From Thiomicrorhabdus lithotrophica (GTDB taxonomy: Bacteria > Pseudomonadota > Gammaproteobacteria > Thiomicrospirales > Thiomicrospiraceae): a stretch of DNA of 64,000 nt. Under the pieces are notes generated by a model that was not told the DNA's origin, did not search any database, and worked only from the letters and a program-made list of their open reading frames with translations. Made by a program: the position numbers and the translations under genes. Positions 1 through 7,105 of the stretch are shown here, in pieces. The number at the start of each line of letters is the position of its first letter. Within the stretch, counting starts at the first letter, position 1. The stretch spans positions 930,001-994,000 of the forward strand of contig NZ_CP102381.1 of the NCBI RefSeq assembly GCF_029201445.1. The letters are read 5' to 3'.

Positions 1-181
1 GTCATTGCGTGGTGAGTGGGAGTTTAAAGTTTTAGATGTGGATGCTTGTAAAATTTTATTTGAAGTCGAGTTTGAAGTGAGTAGCGGAATCTTAAACGCC
101 GCGATTGGCCCAATCTTTGAACATATTGCGAGCACTTTGGTGGATTCATTTTGTGAACGTGCTAAACAGATATACGGTTAG
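1..181 (+). CDS. ratA: RatA/COQ10-type START-domain protein, C-terminal part
   Basis: The open frame enters from the left edge (codons in phase with base 2) and ends with TAG at 179-181, leaving about 59 residues. The visible part carries the family's C-terminal features: a GEWEF strand, an acidic FEVEFEV strand and the terminal helix GPIFEHIASTLVDSF..RAKQIYG. RatA/COQ10 proteins bind ubiquinone-like lipids in a START fold; E. coli RatA was also reported to affect 70S ribosome assembly. The rnfH start follows 10 bases downstream, reproducing the ratA-rnfH (ratAB) pair of E. coli. The N-terminal half is outside the window. Confidence 0.85.
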   Translation, partial: SLRGEWEFKVLDVDACKILFEVEFEVSSGILNAAIGPIFEHIASTLVDSFCERAKQIYG

Positions 182-191
182 GAAGTGTTAA

Positions 192-482
192 ATGAGTGCG
201 AAGATTAAAATTGAAGTTGCTTATGCCTTGGAAGAGATTCAATACCTGTTTTCGGAATCTGTGGAAGAGGGAACAACCGTTATTGAGGCGTTAAAAGGCT
301 CTAAGTTATTAAAAGAGTTACCAGGCCTGGTTATTGATAAAGTCGGTATATTTGGTAAATTAGTCACATATGATACGGTGTTGCGAGAAGGGGACAGAAT
401 TGAAGTGTATCGTCCTTTAAAAGTGGATCCGAGAGATCGCAGAAGACAAAAAGTTGAAGAAGAGCGTAAAGCCGCCAAGTAA
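192..482 (+). CDS. rnfH: RnfH/RatB family ubiquitin-like protein
   Basis: A 96-residue beta-grasp protein of the RnfH (UPF0125) family. It starts KIKIEVAYA and carries the conserved GIFGKLVTYDTVLREGDRIEVYRPLKVDPRD..RR ending. Family role is poorly defined; it is named from linkage to rnf genes elsewhere and pairs with ratA here. The ATG is preceded by AGGA at 180-183, overlapping the ratA stop, so the pair is probably co-transcribed. Residues LPGLV are encoded by an exact copy of the dispersed palindrome at 320-331. Confidence 0.9.
   Translation: MSAKIKIEVAYALEEIQYLFSESVEEGTTVIEALKGSKLLKELPGLVIDKVGIFGKLVTYDTVLREGDRIEVYRPLKVDPRDRRRQKVEEERKAAK
320..331. repeat. ACCAGGCCTGGT palindrome, copy 1
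   Basis: Exact 12-mer inside rnfH, read as L-PGLV. Confidence 0.95.
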
Positions 483-545
483 GTTTTTAGCTGATTTCAA
501 TACAAGTTTAATATTAAAAGTTAAATATCAAAACTAAGTCTATAA

Positions 546-582
546 AAAAGGCCTGAATAGCATAGTGTTATTCAGGCCTTTT
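546..582. terminator. Bidirectional intrinsic terminator, rnfH/bamE
   Basis: A 14-bp perfect stem (AAAAGGCCTGAATA with its complement) and a 9-base loop, flanked by A and T runs. It lies between the convergent rnfH and bamE genes. Confidence 0.85.
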
Positions 583-618
583 CTTTAAGCTGGATTAATA
601 TTTACTAGCGTTTATTAA

Positions 619-1029
619 TTAAAACCAACCTAACCCTAACCAAGAATCATCTTCTTTAAGCTTTACATTTTGTTCAGCCATTTTCCAACTATTTAATAAA
701 TTATCATTATCAAACTTTAGCACTAGGTGTTTTGCTAAGTTTTTAGTCTGAGAGTTTTCAGTCGAAGTGTAGTAAATGTATTCCCAGTGTTTAGGGTTAA
801 ATGCATTTTGACCCATTGGAGGTCCTAATAATTCTCTAACTTGGGCTTGAGTTAAACCCTCTTGAAGCAGTTTTACTGACTCGTTAGTCATTACATTGCC
901 TTGAGTCAACGGTGCTTTATAAGGTTCAAGGTAAGAACAGCCTGCAAGTAAGCTTAAACTGAATAATCCCGCCAAAAGAAGCGCAGTAAAGTGGTAAGGT
1001 TTTTTTAGAGAAGTATTTACTTTAGACAT
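619..1029 (-). CDS. bamE: BamE (SmpA/OmlA) outer-membrane assembly lipoprotein
   Basis: About 136 residues from the ATG at 1029, which has a GAGGAAAG ribosome site just upstream; the open frame runs on to 1092 but the extra residues look non-native. The N-terminus has a hydrophobic stretch ending in the lipobox LLAGC, so the mature protein is a lipoprotein. The SmpA/OmlA fold is visible as GNVMTNESVKLLQEGLTQAQVRELLGPP..FNPKHWEYIYYT. BamE is an accessory subunit of the BAM complex that inserts beta-barrel proteins into the outer membrane. Divergent from fur, as in many gammaproteobacteria. Confidence 0.92.
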   Translation of the reverse strand: MSKVNTSLKKPYHFTALLLAGLFSLSLLAGCSYLEPYKAPLTQGNVMTNESVKLLQEGLTQAQVRELLGPPMGQNAFNPKHWEYIYYTSTENSQTKNLAKHLVLKFDNDNLLNSWKMAEQNVKLKEDDSWLGLGWF

Positions 1030-1117
1030 GCTTTCCTCAGAATGAACAGTGGCTTGATATAAGCTCTGTAGAGCGTTTTTTAGTAAACGCAATATTTCTA
1101 TTTAAATTTTAGTTAAA

Positions 1118-1136
1118 GATAATTTAAGGTATTATA
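1118..1136. promoter_or_regulatory. Possible Fur box between bamE and fur
   Basis: GATAATTTAAGGTATTATA matches the 19-bp Fur consensus at about 12 positions, with the outer GATAAT/ATTAT arms conserved. It lies in the divergent bamE-fur promoter region, where Fur autoregulation would be expected. The region is very AT-rich, so a chance match is possible. Confidence 0.35.
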
Positions 1137-1258
1137 CACACTATTATTGATATGCACCTTTTGACATATCAATTAAATTTTTTGAATATTTGAGTATTCA
1201 GATTGCGTTTGATTAAATAGAAATTTTGAACAAATCGTTGGTTAAATTAGAGGATGTT

Positions 1259-1669
1259 ATGAGCGGAGCAGAACTCAAAAAAGTCGGTTTAAAAGTAACC
1301 TTACCAAGGCTAAAAATTTTAGAAATTTTAGAGCGTGCTGGTGAAGAGCATCATTTAACGGCTGAAGACGTTTATAAAATTTTGCTTGAACAGGGTGAAG
1401 AAGTTGGTTTGGCAACCGTTTATAGAGTCCTTACACAGTTTGAACAGGCTGGAATTGTTAGACGTTTAAACTTTGAAAATAACATCTCAATTTTTGAATT
1501 AGATACGGGTGATAATCATGATCACCTAGTTTGTTTAAAAAGTGGACGTGTTAAAGAGTTTGTAGATCCGGTTATTGAGAGTCGTATTCAAGAGATTGCC
1601 AAAGAAAATGGTTATGATTTATCAGGACACAGTTTGGTGATTTACGGAGCTTTGCCAGAAGAATCTTAA
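1259..1669 (+). CDS. fur: Ferric uptake regulator Fur
   Basis: Fe2+-responsive transcriptional repressor of 136 residues. The ATG at 1259 has AGAGG upstream and gives MSGAELKKVGLKVTLPRLKIL, aligned with the E. coli start; a TTG at 1226 would add an unsupported extension. It has the winged-helix N-terminus (LTAEDVYKILLEQGEEVGLATVYRVL) and the metal region NHDHLVC. The structural-zinc CxxC is reduced to CLKS and there is no C-terminal cysteine pair, so classical Cys4 zinc binding is impossible; Pseudomonas-type Fur proteins also lack these cysteines. An intrinsic terminator follows. Confidence 0.95.
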   Translation: MSGAELKKVGLKVTLPRLKILEILERAGEEHHLTAEDVYKILLEQGEEVGLATVYRVLTQFEQAGIVRRLNFENNISIFELDTGDNHDHLVCLKSGRVKEFVDPVIESRIQEIAKENGYDLSGHSLVIYGALPEES

Positions 1670-1692
1670 AATCCTATAAATCTATTTTTCAT

Positions 1693-1724
1693 AAAAAAGG
1701 GGCTTAAATTTAAGCCCCTTTTTT
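1693..1724. terminator. Intrinsic terminator fur/recN
   Basis: A 32-bp perfect palindrome with a GGGGCTTAAA arm flanked by six A and six T. It should end both the fur and the convergent recN transcripts. Confidence 0.85.
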
Positions 1725-1793
1725 GTTAACGCTTTTTTTTATGCTGAACATTTTAAATGTTTAAAATAAAACCAACTGCGTATTTCACCAAAG

Positions 1794-3464
1794 TTATACC
1801 GTTTTACTCTGCGCGGTATCTAGCATCTCTTTAGCGTGGTTTAGAGTTTGCTCGGTTAGGGTTAAGCCTCCTAACATTCTGGCTAACTCTTCTACTCGTT
1901 GTGCAGGTTCAAGACGGTTTACTTGAGTCGTGGTGACATCCCCTTGGGTTTGTTTAGCAATGTGCAAATGGTTATGGCCATGAGAAGCGACTTGTGCCAA
2001 ATGAGTAATCGACAGAATTTGTTTAGTGCCGCCAAGGCTTTGCATTTTTTGCCCAACTACTTCAGCAATTCCACCACCAATACCCACATCCACCTCATCA
2101 AAGATAAGAGTAGGCAAGCTCGCTACCTCAGAAGTGGCCACTTGGATGGCTAAACTAATACGAGAAAGCTCACCACCCGAAGCCACTTTGGCTAACGCTT
2201 GCAAAGGTTGACCTTTGTTTGCAGTGACTAGAAAGAGCACCTTATCCGTTCCATGTGCGGTTGCGACATCAGAATCGGTTAAAGATACCTCAAATAGTCC
2301 ATTGGGCATGCCTAAGGTTTGCATACCTTCAGTCACTATCTTAGATAAATTTTTAGCCGCTTTTTGGCGTGATTTTTTAAGGGCTTCAGCTTGTTTTTGG
2401 TAATTTAACCAGGCCTGGTTAAGTTCTTCTTTTAAGGTTTCTAAAGAAGCATCAGACTGTTCTAAACGTAATAAATCGTCTTTAATTTGCTGATGTTTTT
2501 CAACAATCTGCTCTGGTTCAATATTGTATTTTTTGGCTAAGCCAAACAGTAAAGAGAGACGTTCTTCTACATAGCTTAGTTGTTGTGGGTCTAAATCAAT
2601 GTGTTCAGAATGATGTTGAATCTCGGTTGCCGCTTCTTGAACCTCAATTAAACTGCTGTTTAATTGCGTTAATAAAGGTTCTAAGCTTGGGCTAAACTCA
2701 ATAATAGACTCTAAAGAATGAATAGCCTGGTTAATCGCATCCGATGCGCCTTTTTCTTCTTCAATTTGGGCATAGGCTTTATCACAGGCTATTTTTATTT
2801 CACTCGCATGAGAAAGCTGGCTTTGTTCTTCAGAAAGGGTTTCAAACTCTCCTGCTTGAGGATTGAGTTCATCAAATTCATTCTGTTGAAAGCTCAGTAA
2901 TTCTAGCTTGCTTTGGTAATCCGCTTGTTCATCTTGAACTTGTTGTAGCTGACGTTTTAACCCTTGCCAATGCTTAAAATCCGCTTGGGTTTGGCTAAGC
3001 AATTTAGGGTGGTTAGCATATGCATCCAAAAGTTCTAACTGTTTATTGCCTGAAAGCAAAGATTGATGTTCATGTTGGCCGTGAATATCAATTAAAAAAC
3101 TGCCTAAGGTTTTGAGTTGGTTTGCCGCAACAGGGTAGCCATTGATATACGCTTTTGAACGACCTTCAGAGGTTACGGTTCTTCTCAGGTAACACTGCGT
3201 TTCATCATCCAATTCTTGTTCTGTTAACCAAGCTTGAACGTGTGGTAAGTTTTCCACTTCAAATAGGGCGGTAACATCGGCTTTTGGTGTGTTATGACGA
3301 ACCAAGCTACTGTCTGCACGTTCACCTAGTGCTAAGCCTAAGGCATCCAATAAGATGGATTTTCCAGCACCCGTTTCACCCGTTAACGTAGTAAAGCCAG
3401 AGTTAAATTGCAGTTGTAGTTTTTCAATTAAAGCAAGGTTTTGAATAGAGAGTTCTTGAAGCAT
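1794..3464 (-). CDS. recN: DNA repair protein RecN
   Basis: SMC-like ATPase of 556 residues acting in double-strand-break repair. The N-terminus MLQELSIQNLALIEKLQL is followed by Walker A GETGAGKS (about residues 29-36). Long coiled-coil arms occupy roughly 150-360. The C-terminal ABC signature is ASGGELSRISLAIQV, followed by Walker B PTLIFDEVDVGIGG and a LSITHLAQVA H-loop. Length is normal. Downstream of nadK on the same strand with a 90-base gap containing a dispersed palindrome, so co-transcription is plausible. One palindrome copy lies inside the gene (residues NQAWL). No strong ribosome site precedes the ATG. Confidence 0.96.
   Translation of the reverse strand: MLQELSIQNLALIEKLQLQFNSGFTTLTGETGAGKSILLDALGLALGERADSSLVRHNTPKADVTALFEVENLPHVQAWLTEQELDDETQCYLRRTVTSEGRSKAYINGYPVAANQLKTLGSFLIDIHGQHEHQSLLSGNKQLELLDAYANHPKLLSQTQADFKHWQGLKRQLQQVQDEQADYQSKLELLSFQQNEFDELNPQAGEFETLSEEQSQLSHASEIKIACDKAYAQIEEEKGASDAINQAIHSLESIIEFSPSLEPLLTQLNSSLIEVQEAATEIQHHSEHIDLDPQQLSYVEERLSLLFGLAKKYNIEPEQIVEKHQQIKDDLLRLEQSDASLETLKEELNQAWLNYQKQAEALKKSRQKAAKNLSKIVTEGMQTLGMPNGLFEVSLTDSDVATAHGTDKVLFLVTANKGQPLQALAKVASGGELSRISLAIQVATSEVASLPTLIFDEVDVGIGGGIAEVVGQKMQSLGGTKQILSITHLAQVASHGHNHLHIAKQTQGDVTTTQVNRLEPAQRVEELARMLGGLTLTEQTLNHAKEMLDTAQSKTV
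2408..2419. repeat. ACCAGGCCTGGT palindrome, copy 2
   Basis: Exact copy inside recN, read on the minus strand as NQAWL. Confidence 0.95.
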
Positions 3465-3527
3465 ATAAGTTTAAATTCAATTCAGTTAATCAGTTATTCA
3501 AAAGGCCTGGTTGTCTTTTAAAGAGTT

Positions 3528-3539
3528 ACCAGGCCTGGT
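3528..3539. repeat. ACCAGGCCTGGT palindrome, copy 3
   Basis: Exact copy between nadK and recN, extended to a TTACCAGGCCTGGTAA core. A partial copy, AAAGGCCTGGTT, lies about 26 bases away at 3501-3512. Confidence 0.95.
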
Positions 3540-3554
3540 AAGTTAGGTTTAAGC

Positions 3555-4430
3555 TTAAGAGAGCTTATCACCCCAATGTAACTTAGCACGTAATAGTTCA
3601 AAGTGATCATGGTTTTTAGGGTGCAATAACGTAATATCATGCGGGTTACGTCTGACAATCGTGCGGTGTTTTGGAGATATTTCATGGGTGATTTGACCAT
3701 CACAAATAATTTGTGCAGTTTGATCGCAATATTCATGAGCACGTAACTCAATTTCACTGTTGCCATGAATCACATAAGGACGAGTGCTCATGGTATGAGG
3801 ATTAATAGAAACCAAAGAAATTGCGTTTAGGCCTGGGTCTAAAATAGGGCCACCAGCAGATAAAGCATAAGCAGTAGAGCCTGTTGGGGTGGACATAATC
3901 ATACCGTCTGAACGCTGGCTGTTTAAAAAACGACCGTCTACGAATGTTTCAAACTCAATCATGCGAGGAGAGTCAGTTTTATGAATCACCACATCATTAA
4001 TCGCGCGCTCTTCAAAAACCAGTTCATCGTTTTCATAGACACTAACTTTAAGTAAGTTACGGCGTTCTTCTTGATAGACTCCGGCAAGAACTTCTTCCAT
4101 GGTCTCAATCATATTGTCAGGTGAAATATCGGTCAAAAACCCTAAACGGCCTAAGTTAATACCTAGAATAGGCACATCATCGTCTGCAATGCTGCGGGCA
4201 ACATCTAAAAATGTACCATCACCACCAACCATTATCGCTAAATCAATTTTTTGACGAAGTTCATCACGCTCTAAAAGCGGAGCTTGTGGATGCGTTGGGA
4301 ATTTATCGCAAGAGGGTTTGTCTAAATAAACAGTACATGACTTAGAGACTAGAAACTCAATGAGCGTTTCAATGTTTTTCCAGCATTGATTACCGCTGTA
4401 CTTACCAAAAATACCAATATTCTGAAACAT
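3555..4430 (-). CDS. nadK: NAD kinase
   Basis: ATP-dependent NAD kinase (NAD to NADP), cytosolic, 291 residues. It has the GGDGT motif (VGGDGTFLDVAR), LGINLGRLGFLTD and the signature DGMIMSTPTGSTAYALSAGGPI, with LVSINPHTMSTRP near the C-terminus. Length matches E. coli NadK (292). It is divergent from hrcA and upstream of recN, a common gammaproteobacterial neighbourhood of the grpE/dnaK region. Confidence 0.96.
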   Translation of the reverse strand: MFQNIGIFGKYSGNQCWKNIETLIEFLVSKSCTVYLDKPSCDKFPTHPQAPLLERDELRQKIDLAIMVGGDGTFLDVARSIADDDVPILGINLGRLGFLTDISPDNMIETMEEVLAGVYQEERRNLLKVSVYENDELVFEERAINDVVIHKTDSPRMIEFETFVDGRFLNSQRSDGMIMSTPTGSTAYALSAGGPILDPGLNAISLVSINPHTMSTRPYVIHGNSEIELRAHEYCDQTAQIICDGQITHEISPKHRTIVRRNPHDITLLHPKNHDHFELLRAKLHWGDKLS

Positions 4431-4503
4431 TTATTAATCCATCCAAAAGGCCAAACCAAACTCTTTTAAAGAGTGAGCGGCTGAATAAATATTGAACTAA
4501 GCC

Positions 4504-4531
4504 TTGAATAACCGCTTAAGCATCCTATAAT
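4504..4531 (+). promoter_or_regulatory. hrcA promoter (sigma-70 type)
   Basis: TTGAAT (4504-4509) and a perfect TATAAT (4526-4531), separated by 16 bases. Transcription would start near 4538, inside the CIRCE element and about 20 bases before the ATG. Confidence 0.7.
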
Positions 4532-4558
4532 TTAGCAGTCTACTATCAAGAGTGCCGA
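4532..4558 (+). promoter_or_regulatory. CIRCE operator for HrcA
   Basis: TTAGCAGTC-N9-GAGTGCCGA, against the consensus TTAGCACTC-N9-GAGTGCTAA: 15 of 18 arm positions match and the spacer is exactly 9. It directly abuts the TATAAT box and ends one base before the hrcA ATG, so it indicates autorepression. Confidence 0.8.
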
Positions 4559-4559
4559 G

Positions 4560-5585
4560 ATGTTAAGCGACCGTTCACAACTATTGTTTAAAAACTTAAT
4601 GGGATTATACCTCAATGACGGTAAGCCGGTAGGGTCAACTACGCTCGCTAAATTACCTGATATAGGTTTGAGTTCTGCCACGGTTAGAAACGTGATGGCT
4701 GACCTAGAAAAAATGGGTCTCATTCACTCGCCACATACCTCAGCAGGGCGAGTGCCTACTGATGTCGGTTATCGTCTGTTTATTGATTCTATGCTCACTT
4801 ATCAGCCGCTATCGCAACAAAATGAAGCCACCATTAGACATGAATTATCTACTGGCTTAAACCAAGATGCCTTGATGGCGAATGCCTCAAAGGTTTTGTC
4901 TGGCATTACCGGTATGACAAGTTTGGTGTTAATGCCAAACAAAGAACAAGAAGTCTTAAAACACATCGACTTTATCTCACTCAGTGCCAACCGTGTACTT
5001 GTGGTATTAGTATTTAATGACCAAGATGTGCAAAATCGTATTATTGAACTAGAACAACCCATCGGTAGTGATGAACTTCAAAAAACAGCCAACTTCTTAA
5101 ATGAACAATGTGTGGGTAAAAATCTAGCCGAAGCCAAGCAATTCTTAATGGGAAGAATGGACAGCATTCGTTCCACTACCAATGATTTTATGTCATCGAT
5201 TGTAGAAGCGACAGATCACGTTTTAGAAGAACAGCTAGAACAAAAAATGCCATTTTTGGTTTCAGGTCAAACCAACCTGCTTAACTATCAAGAGTTAGCC
5301 AGTTCAGATAAATTAAAAGCCCTGTTTAATGCCTTTGAACAACACTCAGAAATGTTGAGCCTGTTAGATAAAAGCATGCAAGCACAAGGTGTACAAGTGT
5401 TTGTCGGACAAGAGTGCGGCAGTGCAATTTATCAAGATTGCAGTATCGTCACCACGCCTTACCAAGTAGAGGGTGAAGTGCTAGGGGTGTTAGGAGTGGT
5501 TGGCCCAAGTCGGATGGACTATCAAAAAGTCGTACCAAGAGTGGATATGACCGCAAAAATTCTAGGCTCACTGCTTAAAAAGTAG
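4560..5585 (+). CDS. hrcA: Heat-inducible transcription repressor HrcA
   Basis: A 341-residue repressor of chaperone genes that binds CIRCE elements and depends on GroEL for folding. The N-terminal winged helix shows DGKPVGSTTLAKLPDIGLSSATVRNVMADLEKMGLIHSPHTSAGRVPTDVGYRLFID. The C-terminal domain contains IYQDCSIVTTPYQVEGEVLGVLGVVGPSRMDYQKVVPRVDMTAKILG. In many bacteria hrcA directly precedes grpE; here about 7 kb of other genes separates them. No strong ribosome site is visible because the CIRCE arm occupies that position. Confidence 0.95.
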   Translation: MLSDRSQLLFKNLMGLYLNDGKPVGSTTLAKLPDIGLSSATVRNVMADLEKMGLIHSPHTSAGRVPTDVGYRLFIDSMLTYQPLSQQNEATIRHELSTGLNQDALMANASKVLSGITGMTSLVLMPNKEQEVLKHIDFISLSANRVLVVLVFNDQDVQNRIIELEQPIGSDELQKTANFLNEQCVGKNLAEAKQFLMGRMDSIRSTTNDFMSSIVEATDHVLEEQLEQKMPFLVSGQTNLLNYQELASSDKLKALFNAFEQHSEMLSLLDKSMQAQGVQVFVGQECGSAIYQDCSIVTTPYQVEGEVLGVLGVVGPSRMDYQKVVPRVDMTAKILGSLLKK

Positions 5586-5701
5586 CTTTATCAAGTTACT
5601 AACTTTTAATTTTTCCCCAAAATTAGCGGTGCCTGATTATACTTGTAATATGTAATTTTCAGGCAATAATGCCTTATACTAAATGTTAGCAGAGAAAAAA
5701 T

Positions 5702-6131
5702 ATGGATGATTTTAAAGCATTAGCAATAGGTGTCTTTGGAGGCTTAATAGTTCTAGGTATATCAAAAGTTTATCGTGCTTATCGTATTAAAAGTCTAAAG
5801 CAAGATATTGAGCTATTGGAGTTTGAAAAAGGCCACCTTGCAGAGATGAAAAGATCAAGCGTAGAAATGAATAGAAGTTCATTTAAAGCATTATTCGCTG
5901 TCCTTATTCTTATTGCACTAGCTAATTTAATACCAGCTTTTTTTCGAGTTTGTCGGTTTATTCCTACACAACGAATTAGATGCATTGATTAGTGTTGCTC
6001 TTTGGGCAATGGTTCTTGCGCTAACCGTTAAGTTTTATCGCCGCTATGACAACCTGAAAAACTTTAAAGAAGCTACAGAAGAAATTGAAGAAAAACTAAA
6101 TTCTCTGACAGAAAAAGTTGAAAACAGCTAA
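5702..6131 (+). pseudogene. Integron-cassette membrane protein, frameshifted in a T7 run
   Basis: From the ATG at 5702 the frame reads a membrane segment (ALAIGVFGGLIVLGISKVY), a charged helix and a second membrane segment (FKALFAVLILIALANLIPAFF), then stops at 5990-5992 after an unlikely tail. Reading one base fewer in the seven-T run at 5938-5944 restores a frame to the TAA at 6129-6131. That frame adds a third hydrophobic segment (LDALISVALWAMVLALTV) and a Glu/Lys-rich helix. The intended product would be about 142 residues. Its stop overlaps the attC site, as in integron cassettes. A sequencing error in the T run or genuine +1 slippage are alternatives. Function unknown. Confidence 0.65.
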
Positions 6132-6186
6132 CAATACACTCAACCCGACCGTGCTAACGCGCGGCCAGTTAGCTTAAACGTTAGGT
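6126..6186 (+). other. Integron attC recombination site
   Basis: A 61-base imperfect palindrome bounded by AGCTAAC (6126-6132, close to R'' consensus RYYYAAC) and GTTAGGT (6180-6186, perfect R' consensus GTTRRRY). Inside are the attC-like arm CTCAACCCGACC and the ending TTAGCTTAAAC, with an inner stem GCTAAC/GTTAGC at 6153-6173. Cassette ORFs end and begin immediately on either side, the diagnostic arrangement. No integrase gene is visible in the window. Confidence 0.8.
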
Positions 6187-6204
6187 GCAAGAAGGAATTT
6201 AAGA

Positions 6205-6495
6205 ATGCCAGTATCAGACAAAGAAATTATTCAAATGTTTCAAAGATACTTGGCAAGTAAAGATCCAAGTGAAATAGATAAATTAGATGTTCGCGAACTA
6301 GCAACCACCGAAGCGAGATTAACTATTAATGGCACGAATCAAAACTTTACTGCCGTAATGAAGAGTCAGGTGGCCAAGCTGGAGCAGCAAGAAAATCGAA
6401 AGCACGAAAGCAAAATTAGAGCTTGGAATTTAATTACGGGGTTGCTTTTAGGCCTGGTTACAGCAGGTGTCTCAACTTGGTTGTTTGGCACCTAA
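6205..6495 (+). CDS. Integron-cassette small membrane-anchored protein, unknown function
   Basis: A 96-residue protein starting 18 bases after the attC crossover, with AAGGA as ribosome site. The first 70 residues are polar and charged, with possible helices; the C-terminus (AWNLITGLLLGLVTAGVSTWLF) is a single membrane segment, suggesting a tail-anchored topology. No family recognised. The stop codon lies within ACCTAAC, a perfect attC R'' box, so the gene fills its cassette exactly. The GLV of the membrane segment is encoded by a partial dispersed palindrome. Confidence 0.7.
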   Translation: MPVSDKEIIQMFQRYLASKDPSEIDKLDVRELATTEARLTINGTNQNFTAVMKSQVAKLEQQENRKHESKIRAWNLITGLLLGLVTAGVSTWLFGT

Positions 6496-6500
6496 CAAGT
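6490..6500 (+). other. Truncated second attC site (R'' side only)
   Basis: ACCTAACAAGT matches the R'' box and first spacer of attC sites and overlaps the stop of the preceding cassette ORF. No convincing R' box or L arms follow, so the rest appears to have been lost or replaced by the repeat-rich sequence downstream. Confidence 0.55.
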
Positions 6501-7105
6501 CAGAATATTTGGGCTCAGAGTCACATTAAATTCTTCTTTTCTGTTTCGAGGCCTTTTTAATATTGATACACCTTTACGATTTTCTTTGGGCTTCCCGTTA
6601 CTTTTTTGTCGTTCAACAAAATAGTAACCAAACGAAGAACTTGGCTGAAGCTTAGCGAAGAGATAAGACAAAAAGGCACCCTACAGACGCAATCTATTTC
6701 ACTAAGCTTGGTGGCTAACTCTTCAAAACTCGCCGAACAAGGTTCGACTCAAATAGATGAAACGTTTTAACGCCCTCTACGCTAACTGAAATCACGATTG
6801 CTTACAGAAGGGAGTTTTTTTCTACGTTATTTTCGTATTTCTTCTTCCTCATTATCTTTAGCTGTTTTTTTCAGTTTACCAGGCCTGGTAACTTTGAAAT
6901 TAATAGTTAGAGTCAAAACATTAGAAATAATTCGATTTATTGGTTTGTTTCTCACTTTTAATTCTTTTCAAACCTGCAACTTATCTAATCTGTTTTATTG
7001 AAACCATATGGTTGAAAGATGATTTGCACTATTTTTGCAAATTTGTGGTTAATGATTCAGGTAAAGTATTTCTATTCAATCATCTGTTTTTAGGCTGGGT
7101 TTTTT
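6501..7105. other. Non-coding junction region with hairpin and palindrome
   Basis: About 600 bases without a credible gene; the short open frames here have no family features or ribosome sites. It holds a hairpin, GTTACTTTTTTGT paired with AACAAAATAGTAAC (6597-6627), then a tract at about 6630-6800 that looks like a dispersed intergenic repeat of marine gammaproteobacteria (recognised from general memory, not verified), and an exact ACCAGGCCTGGT copy at 6878-6889. Confidence 0.5.
6878..6889. repeat. ACCAGGCCTGGT palindrome, copy 4
   Basis: Exact copy in the non-coding stretch before the sensor kinase gene, extended to TTTACCAGGCCTGGTAA. Confidence 0.95.

Noticed and set aside
1030-1092. N-terminal extension of bamE
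   Set aside because: It would precede the signal peptide with 21 extra residues; the ATG at 1029 has a strong ribosome site.
6735-6760. GGTTCGACTC, resembling a tRNA T-arm
   Set aside because: No acceptor, D or anticodon arms can be drawn around it; it belongs to the repeat-like tract.
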